Assembly (NCBI RefSeq): GCF_018991925.1
Contig: NW_024720773.1
Span: 2,526,577-2,590,576, forward strand
DNA from: Homarus americanus
Lineage: Eukaryota; Arthropoda; Malacostraca; Decapoda; Nephropidae
Reading direction: 5' to 3'
Length of the DNA stretch: 64,000 nucleotides
Shown piece by piece: positions 10,258 through 21,749 of this stretch. A model generated the notes under the pieces. It was not told the DNA's origin. It ran no database searches and saw only the letters and a list, made by a program, of their open reading frames with translations. How positions within the stretch are numbered: position 1 is the first letter of the stretch; every line of letters starts with the position of its first letter. The translations under genes were made by a program, and so were the position numbers.

Positions 10258-11340
10258 ATATTCTGGAACGGGGTGGAAATATCGACAATATTTACCTGGA
10301 TTTTGCCAAGGTTTTCGACAGTGTACCCCACGAAAGGCTTAAAATCAAACTGGAAGGGTACAGAATTCGGGGAAATGTCCTAGCGTGGATAGAAGATTTT
10401 CTACATGACCGCAAGCAGTGTGTGGTGATTAATGGTACGAAATCGTCATCTGTACCTGTTATAAGTGGGGTACCACAGGGCAGTGTATTGGGCCCGCTGT
10501 TGTTTGTTTGTTTCATAAATGACATGCCTGATGTTGTACACTTCTCTATACAAATGTTTGCCGATGACGCCAAACTATTTCGGGAAATCAAGAAACAAGC
10601 GGACTGTGAAGAGCTGCAGAAGGACCTCTGTGGGCTCCAAGAATGGTCGAAGAAATAGCTGCTGAGATTCAGTGTCACGAAGTGTAAGAGGATGCACCTG
10701 GGGAGTACCAACGGTAAGGAGGCGTATCATATTTCCCAACGGGATGAAGAAACTGCACAAGTTGAGACTGAATGTGAGAAGGACCTAGGTGTGTATGTTG
10801 AAAATGAGCTGAAGTTCCCGTCAGGTTCCCGAGATATGCTAGGGACTGTCAGTTGGTTGAAAATGTTCAGAGGAGGGCCACCAGACTGGTGCCTACACTT
10901 CGGCACCTCAGCTACCCTGAAAGATTGGAAAGCCTGAACTTGCCTAGCTTATACTACAGATGGGCAAGGAGTGGCCTAATTGAGGTGTACAAGCATCTCA
11001 AGGGGCACTACTCAGTCGAGTGTCCTTACTTGAAGCTGGTGGACGCTCGCCCCACAAGGGGTCACAGCTCAAGATTGAAGAAGCCGCAAGCCCAGAAAAC
11101 TGTGTGGGCAAACTTTTTCGGAGTGAGAGTTGTGAACTCTTGGAACAATCTTCCAGAAAGTGTTGTGACAGCACCGAGTGTGAGCTCTTTCAAGACAAGA
11201 CTTGACCAACACTGGAGCAGGTTCAGGTACATTCAGGTGCGGGTGCATGCCCAGTACTTGCCAACAGTGCGTAACAGAGACGTGACCGATCGCCCAAGCG
11301 GCTAACGAGCCTATCAGTGGTGAAGAGGATAAAAGTAAAG
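10258..11340 (+). pseudogene. LINE-A reverse transcriptase fragment (CR1-like)
   Basis: This 5'-truncated copy encodes the second half of a non-LTR reverse transcriptase. IYLDFAKVFDSVPHERLK occurs near 10285-10340, SGVPQGSVLGPLLF at 10465-10505, the catalytic FADDAKLF at 10558-10581, then the conserved C-terminal region to the stop at 11303-11305. There is a TAG at 10656-10658 in the middle of the RT. About 190 bp present in the copy at 25030-25190 is missing after 10818. The 3' UTR holds the family hairpin (gcggctaacgagc) and ends in a gataaaagtaaag tail. These motifs place it in the CR1/Jockey group. It is dead. Confidence 0.87.
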
Positions 11341-12222
11341 GTTGTTCCAAGAGTTCATAATTCTCACTCCGAAAATGTTTGCCCTCACAGTTTTCTGGGC
11401 TTGCGGCTTCTTCAACCTTGAGCTATGAGCCTGTGACCCCTTGTGGGGCGGACGTCCGCCAGCTCCAGGTAAGGACACGCGACTGAGTAGTGCCCTTTGA
11501 GAAGTTTATACACCTCAATTAGGTCCCCCCTTGCCCGCCTAATCTCTCAGGGTAGCTGGCGCCGCCTGGTAGCCCTCCTTTGGACATTTTCAATCAACTG
11601 GCAGTCACTAGCATATCTCGAGGACCAGACGGGGTGACAGTACTCCAGGCGGGGATGGACCACAGTCTTGAAGATAGTGAGGAGTGACGGACCGTCTACA
11701 TATCTGAACGACCTTCTTATATGATCAGTGACGCGACCGATCGCCCAAGCGGCTAACGAGCCGATCAGTGGTGAAGAGGATAAAAGTAAAGTAAATATGA
11801 CATAATAATTTAGTTGTCTGATTCACCTACTTCTCGCAATGGCCTGAGAACTTCAGTTCATTGTCAACATACACCTGATACACACCTAGGTCCTTTTCAC
11901 ATTCAATCTCAATTAATGCAGTTTCTTCGTCTCGTTGAGACATACAAAACGCCTCCTGACCGTTGGTACGTCCCTGGTGAATCCTCTTACACTTCATGAC
12001 ATTGAATTCTACCAGCCATTTCTTCGACCATTCTTGAAGCTCACAGAGATCCTACTGCAGCTCTTCACATTCTGTTTGGTTTTTAACTTCCTAAAATAAC
12101 TTGGCGTCATCCGCAAACATTTGTATGGAGGAGTGTACAGCGTCAGGCATGTCATTTATGAAGCAAACAAACAACAGCGGGCTCAATACACTGCCCTGTG
12201 GTACCTCGCTTGTGATGGGTAC
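11341..12222 (-). pseudogene. LINE-A fragment, minus strand
   Basis: The reverse complement encodes LINE-A ORF2 from near SEVPQGSVLSPLLF (about 12215-12170) through FADDAKLF to the start of the C-terminal region at 11341. Several frameshifts and stops break it. The copy is interrupted at 11725-11794 by a 70-bp plus-strand LINE-A 3' end. At 12222/12223 it is cut by the LTR of gypsy D, which inserted into it. Confidence 0.8.
11725..11794 (+). mobile_element. 70-bp LINE-A 3'-end insertion
   Basis: Only the terminal 3' UTR of LINE-A is present: the hairpin word gcggctaacgagccgatcag and the gataaaagtaaag tail. The insert is bounded by ATATGA on both sides (11719-11724 and 11795-11800), consistent with target-primed reverse transcription that stopped after about 70 nt. 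It lies in opposite orientation inside an older LINE-A copy. Confidence 0.75.
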
Positions 12223-12376
12223 TGTGAGATTGTGAGATGGAGTATCATCGTACGATATGTTTTCCCATGTGTAGAGGCGGGAGTTTGTCTGTGGCAGCGC
12301 CGGGTTGCCAGTCACTGTCTGACGCTGCAAGAGTAAAGTCCCCAAATAACCTGGTCTATTATTCAAACCTCTCACA
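12223..12376 (+). repeat. gypsy D 5' LTR
   Basis: This 154-bp segment begins TGTGAGATTG and ends CCTCTCACA, giving matching TGTGAGA/TCTCACA termini as expected of an LTR. It starts exactly where the LINE-A fragment breaks off and ends directly before a primer-binding-site-like sequence. No matching 3' LTR is present, because the element is broken downstream. Confidence 0.75.
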
Positions 12377-12395
12377 TGGCGCAGTGAGTAGGATG
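12377..12395 (+). other. gypsy D primer binding site
   Basis: TGGCGCAGTGAGTAGGATG follows the LTR without a gap. Its first nine bases are identical to the start of the site behind the 5' LTR of gypsy C (40750), supporting a shared tRNA primer. The TGG start fits the CCA end of a tRNA. The tRNA was not identified. Confidence 0.7.
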
Positions 12396-12534
12396 CCATG
12401 GCCCGACACGCCATAACAGTCCTGACGAGGACGCCAACATAGCTCCCACACGTCCAAGATTCTCGACGCCCTCAAGGGGATGCCAGGGCATCTATACACA
12501 GGCAGGGAACACCAAGCGCGCCTAGCAGCAGACC

Positions 12535-13560
12535 ATGAGTGTATTGATGGCTCAGATGGCGTCTCTGGCTACTGGCGGCCACGTTCATGCCCTTACGCCG
12601 GTCCTGAAGCCCTCAGCAGTGGTCGCTCCAGAGTAGTGTGAGGCAGAAATGCCAGCAATGGCGTTTAGGACGTGGAGGCGGTCCATGGGTGATATTGAAG
12701 GGATGGTCACAGCTGGTGGCTACACTCCACATTCGTCTGAACTGCGTTCCTGTATTCCAATTTCTCCAAAGGGTGATTGACTCGAGATATCCCAGCAGTC
12801 AGTGGGAGCAGCTCTCGCCCAAGGAAGCCCTGGACGCCATCATTGGAGTGGTTCTTCAATCATCAAACCAAGCTGTGCAATGGAATGAGTTTTTCAACAG
12901 CAAACAAGGTGAAGAGGAGCTCATAAAAAATTAATTTCAATGATGCTTCGTAGAGGCAGTGGGGTGTGAATTTAAATGTCCTTCCTGTGATAACGACCTC
13001 TCTGAGTACATGCTATTACGTAAAGATATGGTGGGCCTGAGTAACCCAGTGTTGAAAAGGGAAATTTTCCAGGGGTACTTGAGTTATAATAGTGTTGAAG
13101 TGCTAAGAATTAAGTGTATGTTATTTGAGGCAGCAGTGAGAGATGCTGGTGTATTGTGTTTATACGTCTGGCCAGGCAGTGGTGGGAACAGCCACGGAGG
13201 CAGCGGCGGTTGGTGATGACGTCACGGCTGAGACTGAGGTAGCTGCCGCCCGACCTGGACACCCCAGTCGTGCGCACTGTGGGAACTGCGCCGTGATGCA
13301 TGCCCCGGGCAAAAGCAGCTGCCCTGCAAGTGAGGCCACATGTCACAATTACTCTAAGGTTGGTCACTTCAAAAGGTGTTGTAGGAGTAAGTGTTTCTAT
13401 GGATGTGTCAGGTGCTGTCACAGTGGCAGCAGCCCAGCTATTCCGCCACCCCAGGTTACAAGTGTTTGTGACCCAGGCTGGGGGCAATTCCCCCGCCGCC
13501 CCTGTGCTGGCCATCCCTGCTCCAGGACATCAGTTTGTGTCCGGGGCAACTTCAGGCCCG
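12535..13560 (+). pseudogene. gypsy D gag
   Basis: A short ATG-led frame at 12535-12636 stops at TAG. Further gag-like sequence follows in other frames: 12638-12934, then 12959-13150. A cysteine-rich region at about 13265-13400 (CGNCAVMHAPGKSSC, then GHFKRCC) corresponds to the nucleocapsid zinc knuckles of gypsy C, with one knuckle cysteine replaced (CHNY instead of CX2C). Several frameshifts make it non-functional. The protein would have packaged the element RNA. Confidence 0.68.
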
Positions 13561-14640
13561 TAATGGCCTGAGGGACGTGGCGAACAAACAGCTCAAGTGT
13601 CTGGGGTCCACCCCCTGCCGCCTCAGTGTGGGCGAGGGGACCACCGTCCAGGAGGTCTACTTCATACAGTCAGCCAAGAACCTCTACCTGTCATTGGAGG
13701 CTTGCAAGTGCCTTGACTTGGTGCCTGTCGACTTCCCGCTCCATAGGCGTGCTGTGGCTGCCGTGGGCGATGGAGGGGGACAGCACACTGCCGACAACCT
13801 ACCTCCAAACCCCGGACCTGGGAGCAGTCATGTCCCTCCTAGTCCAGTTGAGATGCCCTTGCCTCCTTTGGAAGAGAATGTGGCAAGGTTGGAGGCATGG
13901 CTGCTCATGCACTTTTCATCTACCACATTCAACACCAGCAGGTCCCCACTGCCAGTCATGACTGGTCCCCCCTCACTGTATCCACCTGATGCTCGGCACG
14001 ACCCCCTACGCCTGTCACACACCTGCTCCCGTTCCGAAACACTGGGAAGCGGAGGTGAAGGCCCAGATGGAGGAGGACGTCAGGAGAGGTGTCATCCAGC
14101 CAGTGCCTGTTGGTGAGGCTACGGAGTGGTGCACCAGGATGGTCGTGGTGGCCAAGACAAACGGTCAGCCCGGTGCACTGTAGACTGCCAACGCCTCAAT
14201 GCAAGCTGTCTGAGGGAGACGCACCACACACCTGCACCATTCGAAATGGTGTCCGGGGTGCCAGTGCACTCGTTCAAAACCGTCGCCGACTCCTTCTGGG
14301 GATTTCATCAGGTGGAGTTGGAGGAGGAGAGCAGACGCCTGAGCACATTCATCACGCCGTGGGGCCATTTTTGATACTGCAGTACGCCCATGGGACATTG
14401 TACAGCGTCAGATGCCTACACCAAGAGGTTTGACGACGCTATTCAGGATGTGCCCTGCAAGTACAAGTGCGTGGATGACACTCTCCTCTATGACTCCAGT
14501 GTGAAGGGGGCGTTCTGGCACACCTACGATTTTCTGGAGACCTGCGCTCGCACAGGTATCACACTGAAACCAGAAAAGTTCTTGTTCTGCAGGAGAGAAG
14601 CCGAGTTTGTGGGTTTCCTCCTGGGATGAAACCTCTACCA
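13400..14640 (+). pseudogene. gypsy D protease and reverse transcriptase
   Basis: A degenerate protease (SMDVSGAVTVA where active copies have a DTGA motif) lies near 13395-13440, in a different frame from the zinc knuckles. RT sequence starts near 14030 (VPKHWEAEVKAQMEEDVRRG), passes FWGFHQVELEEESRRLSTFI at about 14297-14355 and reaches the catalytic CVDD at 14468-14479. Stops at 14181 (TAG), 14374 (TGA) and 14627 (TGA) break it. The X-V-D-D form of the active site is the same unusual type as in gypsy C, so these two belong to one lineage. Confidence 0.78.
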
Positions 14641-16090
14641 GCCCACTGCACAACGTATGTCAGCCATCAAGGACTTCCCCATGCCTGATCAGCCATCAAT
14701 CACTGACATCAGGTCCTGGCACGCCCTGGTTAACCAGTTGGCTCCTTTCCTTGCCACTGCACCTGTGATGGAGCCCTTCTTTGAGCTCCTCAAGAAGCCA
14801 GTGGGCAAGCGGGTGTATTGGGACGACCAACTGCGGCTCAAGTTTCGCCAGGCCCAGGACACCATCTGTCAGTTGGCCAGGGATGGCTTGGTGTACCCTA
14901 CAAATCCAGGCCTACGGCAGCTGTCACGGATTGGAGCAGGGGGGGCATCGGCTTCGTCGTCCTGCAACAATACTGTCCCTGTGCCTCGCCAGAGACGCCC
15001 TTCTGCTGCAGGGGAGGGTGGTGGTTGGCTCTGTGCAGTAGCCGACATCTGAGCAGGGCCGAGGCCGGCTACGATGCAGTAGTAGGGGAGGCCCTGGCGG
15101 TGGTATGGTGCCTGCGCAAGGGCAGGCTGTTCCTCCTTGGCTGCCCAAACCTCATTCTGATGACGGACTACCGCCCTTTCGTTGGCTTGCTAGGGGACAG
15201 AGCCCTCACAGATGTGGAGAATCCACGCCTGTTCAGGCTCAAGGAGAAGACCCTGCAGTTCCGGTTCATGGTCAAGTACTTGCCAGGGAAGCGGAATTGT
15301 GCAGCTGACGCCCTATCCCGCTTCCCCTTCCTCAGGGCGGCGCCCGATACAGAAGACATGGACCAAGAGGAGGACCTGTGCGCTGCAGTGTGTGCGGTCA
15401 CAATCGCAGCACTGGATCAGGATGGATGCATCACTATGGACGAAGACACCGTGTGCAAAGCTGCTGCGGACGTCCCAGTATACCAGATTCTAGTGTCGAG
15501 GGTGCTGACGGACGACTGGCGCCCCCACAAGTCACAGGAGGTGGCCTGTCTGCGCCCGTACTTCTTGGTGAGGGACAGGTTGACTGTGGTCAGGGGTTTG
15601 GTCAACTACACCTTTGACCAGGGCTGCGTGCGCCTTGTCATCCTAGATTCCCTCCGCCACTGGGTTGCAATTAACCTGCACGTGGGGCACCAGGGCTTCG
15701 ACTCCATGCTCAGGCGGGCCCGGCAGTCTGTCTATTGGCTTGGCATGGAGGGTAACCTGCAGTATCATCGATCCCGGTGTGCTGCTTGCGAGACCCATGC
15801 CCCTTCCCAGCCTCCGGAGTCGTTGGTCTTGACCCCCGTGCCAGACTATCCCTTTCAACAGGTGGTGGCCGACTTGTTCCACCTGCAGGGCCACACGTAC
15901 CTGGCATATGCTGACTGACTCACAGGTTGGCTGGAGATCGCCCACCTCCCCAACGAAGCCACCCCTGGCAAGATCATCGCCCGTCTGCGGGGTTACTTCA
16001 CGGGGTGGGGGGCACCTGTGCAGATCTCCACGGATGGAGGTACCAACCTTGCCAGCGTAGACAAGGTGAAAGAGGCGATTGCAAGCCATA
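14641..16090 (+). pseudogene. gypsy D RNase H and truncated integrase
   Basis: RNase H runs from about 14880 to 15330, with LILMTDYRPFVGLL near 15150 and the end motif CAADALSRFP at 15300-15327. The integrase zinc finger (HVGHQG ... CAAC) is at 15680-15795. The core Asp (VVADLFH) is near 15865 and a second Asp (STDGG) at 16027-16041. TGA at 15916-15918 interrupts the core. The sequence ends near 16090, before the catalytic Glu, where the LINE-A copy begins. The long frame 14818-15918 is the best preserved part of the element. Confidence 0.8.
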
Positions 16091-16133
16091 GGGGAACGAG
16101 TTCCCGAGGGACGAAAATAGATGCGCTGTAGCC

Positions 16134-16900
16134 TTGCTGGTTGCCAAACTAGAACAAGTTGGGAAAGAGATTCTTGCTAAGACTGAGGAAGTAGCCGACA
16201 GAATGGAGGTGGCTGCTAATAGGAGTTATGCTGAGGTATTAGCAGGACCACGGGAGGTGGCGGAGAGTAATGCAGAATCAGAACAGGTTCTACAGCAGCT
16301 AAGGACTCTGAAGAAGTGTGTCGAAGAAATTAAAATAACGGACCTACTGTTAGGGGAAAGGAGGAACAACGGGAACATTTCCATTGCAGGAGCAATGTAA
16401 TAGTTTTTGGAGTCCCTGAGAGCCAGGCGGAGGGAACTGAGAGTAAGATAACACACGAAAAGATGTAGTTTAAGAATATTTGTACAGAGGTTCTGAAGAT
16501 GCCATCAACCCCTCAGGATGTGAGGAGGCTGGTGAAAAAGGCAGGGGATAAGCCTCACCCCCTCAGGATCACACTAGTGAGTGAGGAGGAGAAATGGGAA
16601 GTTATTTGTCAGGCAAAAAACTAAGCAAGGAGCGAGGCATCTCGGAGTGTATTCATTCACCCAGATCGCACGGTAATGCAGAGGGAACAGCATAAGAAGC
16701 TCCTACAGGGGTTGAAGCAGAAGAGGGAGGAGTCAAGGAGGAATGGGGATGGGTGTACATGGGTTATATTCAGGGAGAGGGTAATGGAAGCAAGTGTGCC
16801 GACACAGGGCCAGGGGACAGCAGCGCACCCTCCACTCGCTCTACCCCCACCCGGGAGGTGGCACCAGCTCCACTTATCAGCCAGGAGAAGGCAAGTGCCT
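16134..16900 (+). pseudogene. LINE-A ORF1 (coiled coil plus RNA-binding domain)
   Basis: The first part (16134-16400) encodes a charged helical stretch with heptad-like spacing (KLEQVGKEILAKTEEVADRM). After a stop at 16398-16400 the next pieces read NVIVFGVPES, then VRRLVKKAGDKPHPLRITLV and VFIHPDRTVMQREQHKKLL. This is the RRM plus C-terminal fold seen in many LINE ORF1 proteins, which coat the element RNA. Stops at 16467 and 16622, and changes of frame, show decay. Confidence 0.72.
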
Positions 16901-17036
16901 TGTAAACAATGATATTTCTAACCACACCCTGCAAAATACATTGTACTTAGCAAATGCTGAAGCTTCTGAGAATGAGGGGGGGGGGGGTTAAAACTAAGAG
17001 CAGAGACGTTACCGAGAACAAATTGTGGCTTCAATG

Positions 17037-17606
17037 TCATGTACATTAATACAGACACGTTCCTTGATAAGAGAGAGGAGTTTGAAACACTACTGAAGGT
17101 ACACCAGCCAGATATTGTAAGAGTTGTAGAACTGTTGTACAAGAACAGGAGAATGGACCCAGATGAATGTGAGTTCAGTATTGCTGGATATGACTCGTTT
17201 ACGAGCCTTTCTCAAGAAATTTGAAAGAGGGGTGTGGTTATCTATGCTAGGCAAGACCTTAGAGCCAGCCAGGCGAGGGTACAGAGAGAGGATGTTTTTG
17301 AAGAGTTCAAGTGGTGTAAAATTAAACTAAAGGGAGGGGAATTACTTATTGTCGGGTGTATCTACAGATCCCCAAACAGTGGCTCACTACAACAAAGGAA
17401 CTTAAGAGCCTTAATAGACAACGCGGCGATGCTCAACCTTCGCCATCTCCTTATCATGGGGGACTTTAACTATGGCGACATCGACTGGAGAAACGAGTTC
17501 ACCCCAAATGACTTGAATAACCCTGCTACTCTTCTTGTAGAAACTCTGAGAGATAACTTTCTGTTCCATCACATTACAGAGAGCAAACACCCAAGCCACT
17601 AGACCT
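17037..17606 (+). pseudogene. LINE-A ORF2 endonuclease, N-terminal part
   Basis: The sequence encodes an APE-type endonuclease: GGELLIVGCIYRSPN near 17335-17375 and the catalytic LLIMGDFNYGDIDWRN near 17448-17495. The N-terminal part (17039-17224) carries a TGA at 17222. The domain is cut at 17606 by LTR2 and continues at 18076, where NLIITNEEGM is read. This domain nicks target DNA to prime reverse transcription. Confidence 0.82.
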
Positions 17607-18075
17607 TGTGGGGTTCAAGATGTTTGGTTCACACTCAGGATGGGATGGAGAAAGGAAACTCACAATGTGCTCTCTATATACATGTTGTATTGGATGTACA
17701 ATGCAGCTTGGTGCTGGGAAGGCAGCATGGTTACAAGCGTGATGTAGAGAGAGCTGGTTGGTGAGGACGCTCAGAGAAGGACAGCTTGTGGGTCGCCATG
17801 CTCGCCAGCGGGAGAGAGCACCGCCAGGCAGGCGGAGGAGCGAGGGCCGCCAGGCAGGCGGAGGTGTTGCTGGCTGGTTGGTGTAGGTAGAAAGAGAGAC
17901 AGATCACCACGAGGTCAGGTCTTAAATAGCGGGGGTAGGCGTGGCTTAGCAGTTGACCCCCGCTCCGTGGTGTATGGCGGCGCTGGTTGACCTAGACCAC
18001 GAGGCATACACTGGGGAATTGGTGGGGTCGGCTAGGCAGCGACAAACAGCGTTTGTAGGGGAGAATTCCACTACA
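17607..18075 (+). mobile_element. LTR2 solo-LTR-like insertion
   Basis: This 469-bp insert begins TGTGGGGT and ends CACTACA, and is bounded by ACCT at 17603-17606 and 18076-18079. It interrupts the LINE-A endonuclease at the LDL/IITNEEG position. The same family is at 57492-58157 in the other orientation, with long near-identical stretches (such as ttcacactcaggatgggatg). TG...CA ends plus a 4-bp duplication indicate an LTR inserted by a retroviral-type integrase and reduced to one LTR. Confidence 0.82.
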
Positions 18076-18376
18076 ACCTCATCATAACAAACGAGGAGGG
18101 TATGGTGGCCAAACTGGAACACCTTGCCCCAGTTGGCACCAGTCACCATATAGTGTTGTTATTCAGATTTAACTGTTACCTAGTTTAAGATGAGGCCAGG
18201 CCAAGGTGCAAATATTACAAGGGAAATTACAACGGGATGAGGGAAAAAATGAGGGGTATCTACTGGCCTGACTCATTAATGCACAAGAACGCAGACACTA
18301 CGTTGCATATCATAACTAGCAAAGTGACCCATTTGATCGATAAATATATACCCAAGACCAAACCCAGTGCCTCTGG
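18076..18376 (+). pseudogene. LINE-A ORF2, endonuclease end and linker
   Basis: After the LTR2 insertion the frame resumes with NLIITNEEGMVAKLEHLAPV, the end of the endonuclease domain, and runs through a region with a TAG near 18185 to IDKYIPKTKPSASG. It is cut at 18376 by LTR1 copy 1 and continues at 21163. Confidence 0.75.
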
Positions 18377-21162
18377 TGTAATGGCGGTGTTTCCTTTACT
18401 TTTATTCTATCCTTCAGATTTATTCTTTTTCATATATTTCTCAATATATTTATATACTCATAGTCTTGCTTATATTCTTATATAAATATCTATCTTATAT
18501 TTCTCTGCTTATATTTTTCAAGTTAATATCCTTTTCTTTACTCCATTTCTTTTCATATATATTATGGTATTTTCTGAATTTCTATGTCCTAACCTCTCTG
18601 AAGTATACCCTGTCATAATTATATTCTTATTTAATTGCTCATATCTATCTTTTATATTAATCTTTTCTGGTGTACAAAGTTTAATAATTTCATTGTCTAT
18701 GTCTTTCTCTCTAGAATATCTTGTTCTAGTTATATTCTAAACCATGGATTAATCTGGGAAACCATGTCATTCTTATTATAACCCTTAGTATACGTACCAC
18801 GTTAGCCTGCCACCACCCAGACTCTTATTAGAATATAACATATCTCATGGAACTGTTAGGTAGCGTGTTAGCGAGTTTCTAGGCACGTGAGGTCCTAGTT
18901 ATTGTCTGAGAACCAATGTGGAAAAGGGGATAGAGAGGTGATACTTGTAGTTTACTTATCCAATATTTATTAACATATGGAGTGAATAAGATGTTAATTA
19001 ATTACACTCGGACCAGACTGGACCACTTAGGTCTTACTTTGCACATAGCCAAAATAGATAGTAATTTCTTGATTACAACATTACACACTCATCATATTAC
19101 TTCATTGTCAATACAGATGATTATATAATACACTAGACAAGATCCAAAATAAAGATATTATCAGACACATCCTGTTAGTTCGAAATGAACAACATGGCAC
19201 TTTAACTAGTCTCAGTGGTAGTACACCTGGTTGGAAGACTCAACAAAAGTACCACTGGTAACACCAACATTCATAACGTCTAAGACTTTAACCTGGGATA
19301 ATCCAATTTCTTTAGTTAATCCCCATTCATAGATACCTCAACACTGCATACAGAAGACACTTACTTTACTCGAATAATTTGGCACATGTTTATTTCACTA
19401 TGTTAAAACCTGAACACTGATATTCACAAAATCGACTTAGTTAAACTGACTTAACATGGTGGCGGGAAACAGTTGTTTACATACCTGGAGATGCATTGAG
19501 GAAGAGTCACGAAAGTGTGATTTTTCTTTGTGCATCCATATATACGTGAGCCTGGGGCAGTTCCGGCCCACGCATACATACCAGAGAGGCTAATTTCACT
19601 AACAACAGAAATTCTATTCAACCAAGTTGCTGTACAATCAGCTATGAAAATCAGTGTCATGTGTCAGGCTAATTTTCCACATCTATCCCTATAATCTAAT
19701 CAGAGCTTGAGTCTGTCAGGAAAAAGTGAAATGGACGTTAAACACGCACTAACAACTCCACTTACAGGAAACCACAAACCACAGCCAAGGAATTTTTCAG
19801 GAGAAGAGCCGTTAGGTCTTAGAGATTTTGAGTTTGACAGAATCTTTTCAGGAGATTAATGACCTTCTTAAATAGACAACTGACATTAACTAAACTACAA
19901 ACATCCGCTTCTCTGATGTTTGGGCATCAAAACAATCTAACTTCAGTAGCACTTGGAGATCATGGCTATCCCCAAGGACGATATAAGGATATGCCACTCA
20001 TACTGACCGACTCGACACTCACTTACTTGACAAGTTTTACCAACAATAAAGACAGTTGAAGCTTTCAACATCATTCACAATGGATCTTGAATGTTCCAAC
20101 TGTAACCAGGCATATCTAAGTTGCCTCAACAATTGCAACCACAGTTGCAATTTCAAATTCTGTCATTACTAGTGTAAAGGCCTAGGACTTAGGGATAGAA
20201 ATCCCTTACCAGGCTAATCAGGATCTTAATAAAGGAAAGTCAAGGACCATGGTTTTCCGAGGAATAACAAACAACCGTTAGAGATTGGCATCTCTTTACT
20301 ATAAAAATATAACACAAAACTCTGACACCACTCAACAAATCATCAAATAATTACGGGAGTCAAACAATTAATGGAAGCAACAATTAAAGGAATCAAACAA
20401 ATAATAGAATCGAACAATAAAGGGGAGTCAGCAATTAATGGAATCAAACAATTAAATGGAGTCAACAATTGATAGAATCGAACAATAAAGGGGAGTCAGC
20501 AATTAATGGAATCAAACAATGAACAAATATTTCCTACGGCAGTGGCCCTGGGGGAAGGTTCTGGAACGCGGTGATGCACACTCAGGGCAGGGAAGCGTCC
20601 ACTTCGCTCCACACTCAGCAACGTCTTGAAAAGGCAGGAGAACACCGGGGCACCGACGGAATGTGATGAACTGATGGTCGTGGTATGCGGTAGTGGTAGA
20701 TGACCAGAGAGTTGGCAGTTGATAGGTGAAGGTCTGGGAACACAGCCCACGAGTCCAGGACCTATGATGAGATCACAGCCAGAATTTGACGGACAGCAGG
20801 GTAGCTAGATACTGACGGTATGGCGGCTGGGTTGAATCTGCCGGCGGCGGAGAGGGTTGCTGCCGTTATCACCTCCGTCCAACCACCCCAAGTGTCGTCT
20901 GCACCAGCAAACGAGCGAGTTAGCAGCGGTAACTAGCCGGAGGATCGTTTCCGCCCTTACACTAAGGAATAACGAAGTCTCGGGTGCAATCTAAGATTGA
21001 GAGAAAACGGAGGACTCGGGAGTCTTGAAGCGACGAGAAAACGAACTCCTCAGACGGGGGGCTCAAATAAAGAAAGCATAGCTACATGTTTTGTGGGCTA
21101 TTGAGCATAATATGAATCGTCTGATTTTACGTTAACTGACGTGTACGACCGTGGTCGTTACA
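18377..21162 (+). mobile_element. LTR1 solo-LTR-like insertion, copy 1 (2.8 kb)
   Basis: The insert starts TGTAATGGCG and ends GTGGTCGTTACA, with CTGG duplicated at 18373-18376 and 21163-21166. It shares most of its length with copy 2 (21750-24093): the T-rich start, gtttctaggcacgtgagg and relatives near 18880, and the final 100 bp with AATAAAG and catagctacatgttttgtgg. No protein is recognised. A 2.3-2.8-kb solo LTR is long but possible; a non-autonomous retroelement with unrecognised LTRs is the alternative. AATAAA near 21067 would suit a polyadenylation signal close to the right end, implying plus orientation. Confidence 0.75.
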
Positions 21163-21279
21163 CTGGGAATACGATGGGATCCCTATACATAAACCATGCG
21201 ACGGTTGACAAAGTTAAGAAGAAAACCCAGAAATTCAAGACGTGGGTTGGGTCAAACGATGAGCAGGACAGGAGGATGT
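21163..21279 (+). pseudogene. LINE-A ORF2 linker piece
   Basis: A short basic stretch (HATVDKVKKKTQKFKTWV) lies between LTR1 copy 1 and the LTR3 insertion. It is in the expected order within ORF2, between the endonuclease and the RT domains. Confidence 0.65.
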
Positions 21280-21486
21280 TGTAGTATCTTGCGTTATTTA
21301 ATGGGCGAATGACAAGTCACATGGTCGGTCTGGCTGGGGCGTTTATTCTCTGTTGTTGGTTACAACATGCCTAACACATATCGTGTTTACACAAGCCTAA
21401 ACACTTTCTGACTTTGGTAAGAAGTAACATAATATATAATATATATATTCAATAAAGGCAGCATATAAACATACATATATATAACA
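21280..21486 (-). mobile_element. LTR3 solo LTR
   Basis: Read on the minus strand, this 207-bp insert begins TGTTATATATATG and ends GATACTACA, and it has a perfect 5-bp target duplication GATGT (21275-21279, 21487-21491). It matches the LTR at 25705-25906, which is followed by a primer-binding site, so the LTR identity is firm. Recombination between two LTRs has removed the internal region. Confidence 0.88.
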
Positions 21487-21749
21487 GATGTATGCAAGAG
21501 CCAGAAACCAAGCAAAGATAGAGTGTGGAAGGGCTGAAAAGGAGTTCCAGAGGCTGGTTGCAAGCAAGGTCAAGTCAAACCCAAAGGCATTTTACCGCTA
21601 TGCAAACTCGAAATTAAAATTGCAAGTAGGAGTATCAGACCTGAGGCTTGAAGATGGTAGTTACGCAGATTCTGACCAGGATAAAGCTGAGGCACTGAAC
21701 AGCTTCTTTTCCGCGGTGTTCACAAGAGAGGAAGCGATTAACCTTCCTG
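21487..21749 (+). pseudogene. LINE-A ORF2, RT N-terminal part
   Basis: The frame encodes MYARARNQAKIECGRAEKEF, then KVKSNPKAFYRYANSKLK and LNSFFSAVFTREE, the conserved region before the RT palm. It is cut at 21749 by LTR1 copy 2 and continues at 24094 with DRRFDTALTHIVFTEEGI. The equivalent uninterrupted sequence exists in the copy at 46481-48321. Confidence 0.83.

Noticed and set aside
10152..11340. Head-to-head LINE-A pieces interpreted as a twin-priming inversion
   Set aside because: In twin priming the inverted part comes from the 5' side of the copied segment; here it is the 3' end of ORF2, so two insertions or a rearrangement fit better.
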